Shown here one piece after another: positions 41,529 through 48,237 of a DNA stretch of 64,000 nucleotides. The notes beneath the pieces were generated by a model. The model ran no database searches, was not told the origin of the DNA, and worked only from the letters and a program-made list of their open reading frames with translations. The DNA lies in the NCBI GenBank assembly GCA_020633435.1, contig JACKDP010000001.1, positions 620,001 through 684,000 of the forward strand, read 5' to 3'. Both the position numbers and the translations under genes were made by a program. Position 1 is the stretch's first letter. Each line of letters begins with the position of its first letter. This DNA is from Myxococcales bacterium (GTDB lineage Bacteria; Myxococcota_A; Bradymonadia; UBA7976; UBA1532).

Positions 41529-42047
41529 CTAGAACCGCACCAGGCAGTGCACCGCGTGGGGCGCCAGGCGCGTCGCGCCGCCCAGGAAGGCCAGCTCGAT
41601 GAACGCCAGCACCGCCGCCACCTGGCCACCACAGGCCGTCACGAGCCGACAGGCGGCCTCGGCCGTCCCGCCCGTGGCGAGCAGATCGTCCACGATGACC
41701 ACCCGCGCGCCGGGCCGGATGGCGTCGGCGTGCAGCTCGAGGGCGTCGGTGCCGTACTCGAGGGCGTACTCCACCCGCCGCGTGGCCGCCGGCAGCTTGC
41801 CGGGCTTGCGCGCGGGGATGAAGGGCGCCCCCAGGGCGCGGGCCACCGGGGCCCCCAGGATGAAGCCGCGCGACTCGATGCCGACCACGCAGTCGGCGCC
41901 GTGCACGCGCGCCAGGCCCGTCAGGCCATCGATCACCGCCGAGAACGCCTCGGGGTGGGCCAGCACGGGCGTGATGTCCTTGAACAGGATGCCCGGCTTC
42001 GGAAAGTCCGGTACGTCCCGGATGAGCGCCTTGACGTCCACCTGCAC
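41529..42047 (-). CDS. apt: Adenine phosphoribosyltransferase
   Basis: 172 residues from GTG 42047, the standard length. The enzyme joins adenine and PRPP to give AMP in purine salvage (cytosol). The start region matches the family (IRDVPDFPKPGILFKDITPV), with GIESRGFILGAPVA and the PRPP-binding loop VVIVDDLLATGGTA complete, then IELAFLGG near the C-terminus. It sits between the LysM/M23 gene and tRNA-Arg on the same strand. Confidence 0.96.
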   Translation of the reverse strand: MQVDVKALIRDVPDFPKPGILFKDITPVLAHPEAFSAVIDGLTGLARVHGADCVVGIESRGFILGAPVARALGAPFIPARKPGKLPAATRRVEYALEYGTDALELHADAIRPGARVVIVDDLLATGGTAEAACRLVTACGGQVAAVLAFIELAFLGGATRLAPHAVHCLVRF

Positions 42048-42100
42048 TCCGTCGACCCTGAGTGGGAGGCCAGCCGCCGCGTCCTCGCGTCTCCGCGGTT

Positions 42101-42868
42101 TCAGCGAGCCGGCAAAAAGATCAATGGATCCACTGGCTTGCCCTTCATTCGCATCTCGAAGTGCAAGTGCGGTTCTCTACTCTTCCCCGAGCTTCCCACC
42201 TCGGCGATTTTGTGACCTTGCCCAACGGTGTCGCCCTCGTCAACCAGATTGCGCTCGTTGTGCGCGTAGACGGACACCACATCCCCGCCGTGGCGGATGA
42301 TGATCAGGTGGCCGTAGCCGGGCTGCGAGGTGTCGCTGTAGACGACCTTCCCGTCGGCCACGGCGTAGATGGGCGTGCGACGCGGGGCCTTGATGTCGAT
42401 GCCCCGGTGCTCCTGGCCGCCGCGCTTGCCGAAGCCGACGGTGAGCTCCCCGGTGGTCACGGGCCAGGTGAACTTCGTGGGCGCCCGCCCCGTGGTGCGC
42501 GGGGCCGGATCCTTCTTCTGCTGCTGCGTGCGGCCGGCCGTCCGAGGCGCCGCGGCCCGGGCCACCAGCTTCTCGATGCCGGGGAAGAAGAGCCGCTGCC
42601 CCACCTCCAGCCGCTCGGGCTTCTCGAGGGCGTTGACCTCGATGATGTCCTCGGGGGGCACGCCGTACTTCTGGGCCAGCGCCGTGAGGAAGTCGCCCTT
42701 CTGCACCGTGTACCAGACCCCCACCACCTCGGGCGGGTCGTTGGCGTCCGCGGGGCGGATCACCATCGACAGCGGCCCGGACGGCCCCACCGGGCGCCCC
42801 GTCTCCGGCGGCGGGCCGCAGGCGACGAGGGCGGCCACGAGGGCCAGCGGTGGGAGCCAGCGCGTCAC
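42101..42868 (-). CDS. LysM + M23 (LytM) peptidase-like lipoprotein, NlpD/EnvC type
   Basis: 255 residues from GTG 42868, coupled by GTGA to the upstream YqaA-like gene. The lipobox is LVAALVACG. A LysM domain (VWYTVQKGDFLTALAQKYG with ENVNAL-like end) binds glycan, and the C-terminal M23 domain spans ~135-250. HRGIDIKAP (first His/Asp ligands) and EPHLHFEMR (HxH) are present, so zinc ligands appear intact, unlike degenerate NlpD proteins. It may hydrolyse or activate hydrolysis of peptidoglycan cross-links. Confidence 0.88.
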   Translation of the reverse strand: MTRWLPPLALVAALVACGPPPETGRPVGPSGPLSMVIRPADANDPPEVVGVWYTVQKGDFLTALAQKYGVPPEDIIEVNALEKPERLEVGQRLFFPGIEKLVARAAAPRTAGRTQQQKKDPAPRTTGRAPTKFTWPVTTGELTVGFGKRGGQEHRGIDIKAPRRTPIYAVADGKVVYSDTSQPGYGHLIIIRHGGDVVSVYAHNERNLVDEGDTVGQGHKIAEVGSSGKSREPHLHFEMRMKGKPVDPLIFLPAR

Positions 42869-43479
42869 AGCACCGCCTTGATGAGCACGAACCCACCGAT
42901 CAGGAGGGCCGTGAAGGCGATGGCCAGCAGGTTGAACCGCCGGTCGATGAACGAGCGGATGGGCTCCCCGTAGCGGTGCAGCAGCCACGCCACCAGGAAG
43001 AAGCGCGCGGATCGGGAGACCGCCGACGCGATGATGAACATCGGCAGGTTCAGGCTGAACACCCCGGCCGTGATCGTGATGATCTTGTAGGGGATGGGCG
43101 TGAAGCCGGCCACGAACACCACCCAGAAGTCCCACTCCCGGTAGAGCTCGGCCACCTTGCCGAACTTTTCCGGCGTGAATCCGGGTACATAGGTGTAGAA
43201 CCACTGGTCGACGGCCGCCCAGAGGCCCCAGCCGATGGCGTAGCCGAAGAGGCCGCCGGCGATGGACGCCACGCTGCAGATGAGCGCCAGACGCAGCCAC
43301 CGCTCGCGCGCGCCCAGCACGAGCGCGATGAGCAGCACGTCCGGGGGGATGGGGAAGAAGCTCGCCTCGGCGAACGAGAGGACCCCGAGGGCCACCTGGC
43401 CGTGGGGCGTCCAGGCCCAGCGCAGCACCCAGTCGTACAGGCGGCGGATGGGGTTCGGGCGCGTGCTCGTCGTGTTCAT
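42865..43479 (-). CDS. YqaA/DedA-family (SNARE-associated) inner-membrane protein
   Basis: 204 residues from ATG 43479 (GGAGGAG, 4-nt spacing). About five membrane segments. Family features include FAEASFFPIPPDVLLIALVL, GGLFGYAIGWGLW and GFTPIPYKIITITAGVFSLN (the conserved re-entrant region with Pro). DedA-superfamily proteins support lipid scrambling and membrane homeostasis. It overlaps the LysM/M23 gene by 4 nt, linking membrane and wall maintenance. Confidence 0.85.
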   Translation of the reverse strand: MNTTSTRPNPIRRLYDWVLRWAWTPHGQVALGVLSFAEASFFPIPPDVLLIALVLGARERWLRLALICSVASIAGGLFGYAIGWGLWAAVDQWFYTYVPGFTPEKFGKVAELYREWDFWVVFVAGFTPIPYKIITITAGVFSLNLPMFIIASAVSRSARFFLVAWLLHRYGEPIRSFIDRRFNLLAIAFTALLIGGFVLIKAVL

Positions 43480-43537
43480 CGACTCCTCCGCTCCGGCATC
43501 TATCGCGGTCCGCGCCGCCGGGCAAAAAAATCCGGGC

Positions 43538-43571
43538 AAAAAAAAAGGCCGTGGAGGGTTGCTCCACGGCC
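43538..43571 (-). terminator. Intrinsic terminator after tRNA-Pro
   Basis: A perfect 10-bp stem (GGCCGTGGAG/CTCCACGGCC, 43547-43571) with a 5-nt loop is followed on the minus strand by nine T (43546-43538). Confidence 0.93.
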
Positions 43572-43577
43572 TCAGAG

Positions 43578-43651
43578 TCGGGGTGAGAGGATTTGAACCT
43601 CCGACCACTTGCACCCCATGCAAGTGCGCTACCAGGCTGCGCTACACCCCG
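43578..43651 (-). tRNA. tRNA-Pro(GGG)
   Basis: 74 nt on the minus strand. Acceptor CGGGGTG/CACCCCG, D-arm TAGCGCAGCCTGGTAGCGC, anticodon stem CTTGC/GCAAG with loop ATGGGGT and anticodon GGG, T-arm GGTTCAAATCC. CCA is not encoded. It has its own near-consensus promoter and terminator. Confidence 0.96.
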
Positions 43652-43665
43652 ATCGAAGGAGGCGG

Positions 43666-43694
43666 AATATACTAAGGGGTTTGCCCGCTGTCAA
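43666..43694 (-). promoter_or_regulatory. Near-consensus sigma70 promoter of tRNA-Pro
   Basis: On the minus strand TTGACA (43694-43689), a 17-nt spacer and TATATT (43671-43666). The -35 and spacer lie within the last codons of the MerR-type gene. Confidence 0.85.
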
Positions 43695-44223
43695 CACCAG
43701 AATCGACACCCAGATCCACTTCGAGGCCGGCGACCTCGTCGAGCACCCGCGCCCGCAGCGCGGTCAGCGCCCGCTCGGCCCGGAGGGTGGACGCGCGCCA
43801 GAAGGCGGCCTCCTCCCGAGCCCGGGCCAGGGCGCGCTCCCCTTGCCGGTGCTGCTCCTCGAGCCGCGCCTGCGCCGCCTCCAGCTCGCTGAGCCGGTCG
43901 CGGGCCTCCTCCAGGGCGTTGGCGGCCTCCACCGGGCGCGCCGCGAGGGCGGCCTCGAGGGCGTCGGGCCCCTCGGCCAGCAGGCCCCGGGCCCCGGCGA
44001 TGGTGTAGCCGCGATCGTGGAGGAGCGTGCGGATGTGGCGCAGGAGCACCACGTCGCCCCGGGCGTACAGCCGGTGCCCGGAGGGGCTCTTGCGGGGGCG
44101 AAGGGAAGGAAACTCCCGCTCCCAGAAGCGCAGCACATGCGCCGGCACGCCGACGAGAGTGCTGGCCTCCCCGATCTTGAAGGCGTCCTTCTCGGGGATG
44201 GGGGGCAGGACCTGACGGGTCAT
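43672..44223 (-). CDS. MerR-family transcriptional regulator with coiled-coil tail
   Basis: 183 residues. An N-terminal MerR winged HTH (FKIGEASTLVGVPAHVLRFW then EREFPSL) with wing PSGHRLYARGDV and LLHDRGYTIAGAR is clear. Residues ~100-165 form a long alanine/glutamate-rich coiled coil for dimerisation. There is no obvious effector or metal domain and no cysteine cluster. It follows ihfA by 7 nt, the conserved ihfA-merR order of many proteobacteria and myxobacteria. The last codons contain the tRNA-Pro promoter. Confidence 0.9.
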   Translation of the reverse strand: MTRQVLPPIPEKDAFKIGEASTLVGVPAHVLRFWEREFPSLRPRKSPSGHRLYARGDVVLLRHIRTLLHDRGYTIAGARGLLAEGPDALEAALAARPVEAANALEEARDRLSELEAAQARLEEQHRQGERALARAREEAAFWRASTLRAERALTALRARVLDEVAGLEVDLGVDSGVDSGQTP

Positions 44224-44230
44224 CCGTCGC

Positions 44231-44509
44231 TCAGCCGTTGATGGCGTTCTTGAGCACCTGGCTGGGCTTGAAGGTGAGCACCTTGCGCGGGAGGATGCGG
44301 ATCTCCTCGCCGGTCTGCGGGTTGCGACCGGTGCGCTCCTTCTTCTCGCGGACGACGAAGTTGCCGAAGCCGCTGATCTTGATCTTCTCGCCGCGCTCGA
44401 GCGTGGTCTTGATGGTCTCGAAGACCTTCTCCACGATCTCGGCCGACTCCTTCTTCGAGAGACCGCCGAGGTTCTCGTAGACCTGCTCGATGATGTCCGC
44501 CTTGGTCAT
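44231..44509 (-). CDS. ihfA: Integration host factor subunit alpha
   Basis: 92 residues, normal length. The HU/IHF fold is complete: MTKADIIEQVYENLGGLSKK, EKIKISGFGNFVVREKKERT, then the DNA-intercalating arm GRNPQTGEEI and ILPRKVLTFKPS. The long N-terminus and arm favour IhfA over HU. It bends DNA in replication, recombination and transcription, and assists sigma54-dependent promoters. It has its own promoter (44595-44624). Confidence 0.93.
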   Translation of the reverse strand: MTKADIIEQVYENLGGLSKKESAEIVEKVFETIKTTLERGEKIKISGFGNFVVREKKERTGRNPQTGEEIRILPRKVLTFKPSQVLKNAING

Positions 44510-44594
44510 CTCTATCCTCGTCCGTCTTCCTGGGCCGCCCGGGTGAAGTCGCCCGGGGAAGACCCCGGCTTCAGGCGTCTTCGCGGGCAGACCT

Positions 44595-44624
44595 GCTATA
44601 CGGCCTAAGCCGCCGGACTGTCAA
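44595..44624 (-). promoter_or_regulatory. Promoter of ihfA-merR
   Basis: Minus strand: TTGACA (44624-44619), 18-nt spacer, TATAGC (44600-44595). A start near 44588 gives a leader of about 80 nt before ihfA. Confidence 0.75.
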
Positions 44625-44676
44625 CGTTCCGTTTTGCTTTTTCGCAGTGGAAGCAGAGACTTACAGGGTCGGGCGC

Positions 44677-45030
44677 TCAGGCGGCGGCCTGGGCGGCCTT
44701 CACCACGTCACCGAACGCAGCGGGGTCGCTGATGGCGAGCTCCGCCAGCACGCGCCGGTCGAGCTCGATGCCCGCCTTGCGCAGGCCGTCGATGAAGCGG
44801 CTGTAGCTCAGGCCGTGCATGCGGACGGCCGCGTTGATGCGGACGATCCAGAGGCGCCGGAAGGAGCGCTTGCGGGCCTTGCGGTCCCGGTAGGCGTAGC
44901 AGAGGGCCCGCTCGACCGCCTCGACCGCGCTGCGGAAGAGGCGGCTGTGGGAGCCGCGGTAGCCCTTGGCGAGCTTGAGGACACGGTTGTGGCGACGACG
45001 CGCCTTGAAACCCCGCTTCGCGCGAGACAT
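44677..45030 (-). CDS. rplT: 50S ribosomal protein L20
   Basis: 117 residues, standard length. Highly conserved basic N-terminus (SRAKRGFKARRRHNRVLKLA), KGYRGSHSRLFR, RDRKARKRSFRRLWIVRINA and the C-terminal globular domain (GLSYSRFIDGLRKAGIELDR). It binds 23S rRNA early in 50S assembly. The gene follows rpmI by 94 nt as in most bacteria. Confidence 0.97.
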   Translation of the reverse strand: MSRAKRGFKARRRHNRVLKLAKGYRGSHSRLFRSAVEAVERALCYAYRDRKARKRSFRRLWIVRINAAVRMHGLSYSRFIDGLRKAGIELDRRVLAELAISDPAAFGDVVKAAQAAA

Positions 45031-45124
45031 AGGTCTTCTCCCCGCTGGTCACACGCCCCGGCGTCTTGCCGGCGTTCTTGCGCGCGCCCGTTCGAGTGGT
45101 TGGTGCGTGGCTGGCCGGAGCCGC

Positions 45125-45322
45125 TCAGGCGTAGGGCAACATGCGCTTGACGAGCTTGACGTCGCTGGCACACAGGGTGCCCGTCGAGCGGAGCTGGCGC
45201 TTCCGCTTGGCGCTCATCTTCGTCAGGATGTGCCGCTTGTTCGCGCGGCCGAAACGCACCTTGCCGTCCTTGGAGACCCGGAAGCGCTTGGCCGCGCCTT
45301 TGTTGGTCTTCATCTTGGGCAT
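45125..45322 (-). CDS. rpmI: 50S ribosomal protein L35
   Basis: 65 residues from ATG 45322. Matches L35 throughout (MPKMKTNKGAAKRFRVSKDG, RHILTKMSAKRKRQLR, VKLVKRMLPYA). The usual upstream neighbour infC is absent: a terminator and tRNA-Val lie there instead. Confidence 0.97.
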   Translation of the reverse strand: MPKMKTNKGAAKRFRVSKDGKVRFGRANKRHILTKMSAKRKRQLRSTGTLCASDVKLVKRMLPYA

Positions 45323-45400
45323 CGGTCGTGCTCCCCGTGGCAGTCGAGGCCGCCCCGCGGCGCCCCGTTCGTGATCGGCCGCCCGAAAATCAGGCGGCAG

Positions 45401-45432
45401 AAAAAATCGACCCGCCCTGGTGGGGGCGGGTC
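45401..45432 (-). terminator. Intrinsic terminator after tRNA-Val
   Basis: A 9-bp stem (GACCCGCCC 45409-45417 with GGGCGGGTC 45424-45432) with a 6-nt loop is followed on the minus strand by GA and six T (45406-45401). It separates tRNA-Val from rpmI. Confidence 0.85.
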
Positions 45433-45441
45433 TCGTCTCGT

Positions 45442-45516
45442 TGGTAGGCGCGGGCGGATTTGAACCGCCGACCACTTCCACGTCAAGGAAGCGCTCTCCC
45501 CCTGAGCTACGCGCCT
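45442..45516 (-). tRNA. tRNA-Val(GAC)
   Basis: 75 nt including an encoded CCA (45444-45442). Acceptor AGGCGCG/CGCGCCT, D-arm TAGCTCAGGGGGAGAGC, anticodon stem CTTCC/GGAAG with loop TTGACGT and anticodon GAC, T-arm GGTTCAAATCC. Unlike the other two tRNAs here, CCA is genome-encoded. Confidence 0.95.
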
Positions 45517-45538
45517 GCAAGGTCAACGGGCGACGGGC

Positions 45539-45567
45539 CTTTTACCAAGGCCCCCACCCCCAGTCAA
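45539..45567 (-). promoter_or_regulatory. Promoter of tRNA-Val
   Basis: Minus strand: TTGACT (45567-45562), 17-nt spacer, TAAAAG (45544-45539). Transcription would start about 15 nt before the tRNA. Confidence 0.7.
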
Positions 45568-45619
45568 CGCAAAAAATCGAGCATGTCCGGCGGGGTAGGC
45601 TCGACGCGCGGAAAACCCT

Positions 45620-45648
45620 TTGACAGCGCCGTCCCGGGGCGGTCTCCT
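45620..45648 (+). promoter_or_regulatory. Possible promoter of the DciA-like gene
   Basis: TTGACA (45620-45625), 17-nt spacer, TCTCCT (45643-45648). The -35 is perfect but the -10 matches only 3 of 6. Confidence 0.4.
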
Positions 45649-45664
45649 GCGCCCCGGAGAGCCC

Positions 45665-46096
45665 ATGCCGCCACGCCGAAATCTCCAGTCCACGCGCCTC
45701 GAAGAGGCCCTCGGGATCGTCACCCTGCCCGTCGCGGAGCGGCAGCGGTCGCCCCTCGTCCAGCTCCGGCTGGCGTGGAGCACGATCTGCGGCCCCACCC
45801 TCGCCCGGCACTGCGAGCCGGTGGCCCTCGACGGCGTCCGCATCGTGATCGGGGCGCGGGGCGCCGACTGGCGCGACGCCCTCTTCCACCAGCGCCACGA
45901 TCTGCGGGCGCGCATCCGGCGCGTCATCCCGGCGGTGCGAGAGCTGCGGCTCGTCACCCTGGAGCGCGCCGCGCCCGCCCTCCCGGCCGCCCGCCCGGTG
46001 GTGGTGCGCCCCGACGCCCGCACGGCGGCGGTGGCCGATCCCGAGCTGCGCGCGGCCCTCGACCGCCTGCTGGCCACCCGCCATGCCCAGGCCTGA
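45665..46096 (+). CDS. DciA-like (DUF721) protein, probable replicative helicase loader
   Basis: 143 residues from ATG 45665. The DUF721/DciA core is visible: LVQLRLAWSTICGPTLARHC, then LDGVRIVIGARGADWRDALF and HDLRARIRRV. DciA proteins act with DnaB to load the replicative helicase in bacteria lacking DnaC/DnaI. A disordered C-terminus follows. It overlaps the next gene by 14 nt. Confidence 0.78.
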   Translation: MPPRRNLQSTRLEEALGIVTLPVAERQRSPLVQLRLAWSTICGPTLARHCEPVALDGVRIVIGARGADWRDALFHQRHDLRARIRRVIPAVRELRLVTLERAAPALPAARPVVVRPDARTAAVADPELRAALDRLLATRHAQA

Positions 46097-46916
46097 GCGC
46101 CTGGCCTGGGTGGCCTGCCTCGTCGTCGGGCTGGCCCACGCCCACCTGGGCACGCCCTGGAAGCCCGTCGCGGAGGTGCTGCGCAGCGCCCCCAGCGTGG
46201 CCCTCGTCGAGGTGACGGGGCCGGCGACGCCCGCGGGCGTCGGCGTGGAACAGCCGGTGAAGCGCCTGCTCGATCTGGCCGCGCCGACGCCGCCCGCGTT
46301 CGTGATCTACCAGGAGGGCGCCCACCAGCACGCGCTCGCGGTGGGCGACCGGGTGCTGCTGCCCCTGACACGGACGCCGGCCGGCGGCTGGCGGTACGGG
46401 GCGGACACGCGGGCGCCCCTCGACGTGCCTCGTGGCCAGGAGCGCCCCACGGCGGCCTTCGTGCGGAGCCTGCGGGCCGAGGCCCCCCTCGAGCCCGGTC
46501 CTGCCCTCGACCGCGGCATCGCCCTGCTGGGCCACCCCGCTCCCCTCGCCCGCCAGGTCGGCGTCGAGCTGCTCGTCGCCCTGGGCGCCCAGGCGCCGGT
46601 GACGCCGGACCGGCTGGACCGGCTGCTCGATCCGCTCAACGATCCGGCCGAGCCCCTGGACGATCGCCTGCAGCGGCTGCGGGTCGCCGAGATCATCGCG
46701 GGGGCCGCGGCGGCCGACGCGGTGGCGGCGCGCCTGCCGCGGCTGGCGGGGGATCGGCTGCGGCTCGCGGCGGCGGGGCTCATGGCCCGCCACCCGACGC
46801 CGGCAGGCCGGCGCGCGCTGGCCGCCTGCGCCGACGAGGCCAGGGGCGTGGGGGCGCGGTGCGGCCGCCTGCTGGGGAGCCTGCCGCCGGCGCCCGGGGC
46901 GGGCGCAGCGCCTTGA
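46083..46916 (+). CDS. Hypothetical secreted HEAT-like protein
   Basis: 277 residues from ATG 46083. N-terminal signal (LAWVACLVVGLAHAHLG). The first ~100 residues are beta-rich (VALVEVTGPATPAGVGVEQP) and the rest are short alanine/arginine helices in pairs, HEAT-like (LARQVGVELLVALGAQAPVT, AAGLMARHPTPAGRRALAAC). No active site; family not recognised. Its stop overlaps the -35 box of the next gene. Confidence 0.65.
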   Translation: MPRPERLAWVACLVVGLAHAHLGTPWKPVAEVLRSAPSVALVEVTGPATPAGVGVEQPVKRLLDLAAPTPPAFVIYQEGAHQHALAVGDRVLLPLTRTPAGGWRYGADTRAPLDVPRGQERPTAAFVRSLRAEAPLEPGPALDRGIALLGHPAPLARQVGVELLVALGAQAPVTPDRLDRLLDPLNDPAEPLDDRLQRLRVAEIIAGAAAADAVAARLPRLAGDRLRLAAAGLMARHPTPAGRRALAACADEARGVGARCGRLLGSLPPAPGAGAAP

Positions 46917-46942
46917 CAGTGCGGGGGCGCCCCACCTAGATC
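46913..46942 (+). promoter_or_regulatory. Promoter of the lipoprotein-ceramidase-like pair
   Basis: A perfect TTGACA (46913-46918), 18-nt spacer and TAGATC (46937-46942). The -35 overlaps the upstream stop codon. Confidence 0.6.
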
Positions 46943-46983
46943 AAGGCCGCCCCGACAGCGGCGTCCGGGGCCAGGAGTGCAGC

Positions 46984-48237
46984 ATGATCAAGCGTTTCGG
47001 GGCCCTCGCCTCGGTCTTGGCCCTGGCCCTGGCGGGCTGCGGCGAGAAGGAGCTCAGCGCGGGCGGCCCCGACGCGGGCCCGGTGGTGGACGCGAGCGCC
47101 GGCGGCGCCGGGGGTGAAGGCGGCGGCGCCGGTGGGGCCGGCGGTGGTGGCGAGGCTCCGCCGCAGACGCCCTACCCGGGCGGCTGCGCGGCCGACACCG
47201 ACTGCGACCAGGCCACCGGCTACCGATGCCGGCTGGGCGTCTGCGTGGCGCCCCCCGGGGTGGCCCAGCAGCTCGCCTACAGCTGCCAGGACATGCCGCG
47301 CCCCCAGAGCCGCCCGTCGCTGGGCTGTTTCGACGCCCCCCCGCCCCTGGCCGAGGGCCCGGCGGAGGTCGCGGCGCGGGGCAAGGTGGAGTACTTCGGC
47401 GACGGCAACCAGACCGTCGGCCTGACGGTGCGGTTCTACCGGTACAAGGACTTCGATCCGAGCCCGTGCGTGGACGTGGCGGGCCGCGAGCCCGACGTGG
47501 CCGCCCGCCGGGCCCTGACGGAGGCCTGCGTGGACGGCCTGGGCGCGCCCATCGCCGAGACGGTGACGGTGGAGTGCGACGTGCCGGATCCGGAGAGCGG
47601 CTGCTACACCGTGCCGGCCCTGCCGACGGGCGAGCGCCTGGTGGTGCGCATCACGGGCGATCTGGACGAGTGGGTGCCCACCTACCACTACGGCGTCCTC
47701 ATCAACCCCTGCACGGTGCCCGTCGTCCGGGCCGAGTCCGGGGCCTGCCCCGAGGACTTCCCCGAGGCCTCCGACGCCGACTGGGCCTGTGACCTGACGG
47801 CCGACGCCGGCGGCGACTACTACCTGCGCAACCTGTCGGTCATCAGCCAGGCGACGTGGACGAGCTTCCCGCCCACCGCCGGCCTGCCCCGCATCAACCT
47901 GGGCAACGGGGCCGTCGCGGGCCGGTTCTTCGACTGCGAGGGCCGCTCCGTCATCAACGCCACCTTCGCCCTCGCCCACCCCGGCGCCGTGCGGACGTTC
48001 TTCAACGGCAACCCCGATGACCTGCTGCCCCAGCCCGGGCTGACCTACACCAACACCCGCGGCACCTACGCGAGCCTCGACACGCCCCCCGGGCCCAACG
48101 GGCTGGTGGCGGTGGGCCGGCGGGGCAGCGACGACGTCCTCACGGTGGCGTACGAGCGGTTCTTCCTGCTGCCCGACACCATCACGCTGCTCAACCCCAC
48201 CGGGCGCCGCCCGCTGGAAGAGGAGCCGCCCTTCTGA
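46984..48237 (+). CDS. Hypothetical lipoprotein
   Basis: 417 residues; ATG 46984 behind CAGGAG. The lipobox is SVLALALAGC, then a Gly/Ala linker and a small cysteine module (CAADTDCDQATGYRCRLGVC). The body is beta-rich, with two Ig/carboxypeptidase-regulatory-like domains (VGLTVRFYRYKDFDPSPCVD, YTVPALPTGERLVVRITGDL; later AGRFFDCEGRSVINATFALA). No enzyme motif. The stop and the next ATG overlap (TGATG), so it is translated together with the ceramidase-like lipoprotein. Confidence 0.72.
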   Translation: MIKRFGALASVLALALAGCGEKELSAGGPDAGPVVDASAGGAGGEGGGAGGAGGGGEAPPQTPYPGGCAADTDCDQATGYRCRLGVCVAPPGVAQQLAYSCQDMPRPQSRPSLGCFDAPPPLAEGPAEVAARGKVEYFGDGNQTVGLTVRFYRYKDFDPSPCVDVAGREPDVAARRALTEACVDGLGAPIAETVTVECDVPDPESGCYTVPALPTGERLVVRITGDLDEWVPTYHYGVLINPCTVPVVRAESGACPEDFPEASDADWACDLTADAGGDYYLRNLSVISQATWTSFPPTAGLPRINLGNGAVAGRFFDCEGRSVINATFALAHPGAVRTFFNGNPDDLLPQPGLTYTNTRGTYASLDTPPGPNGLVAVGRRGSDDVLTVAYERFFLLPDTITLLNPTGRRPLEEEPPF

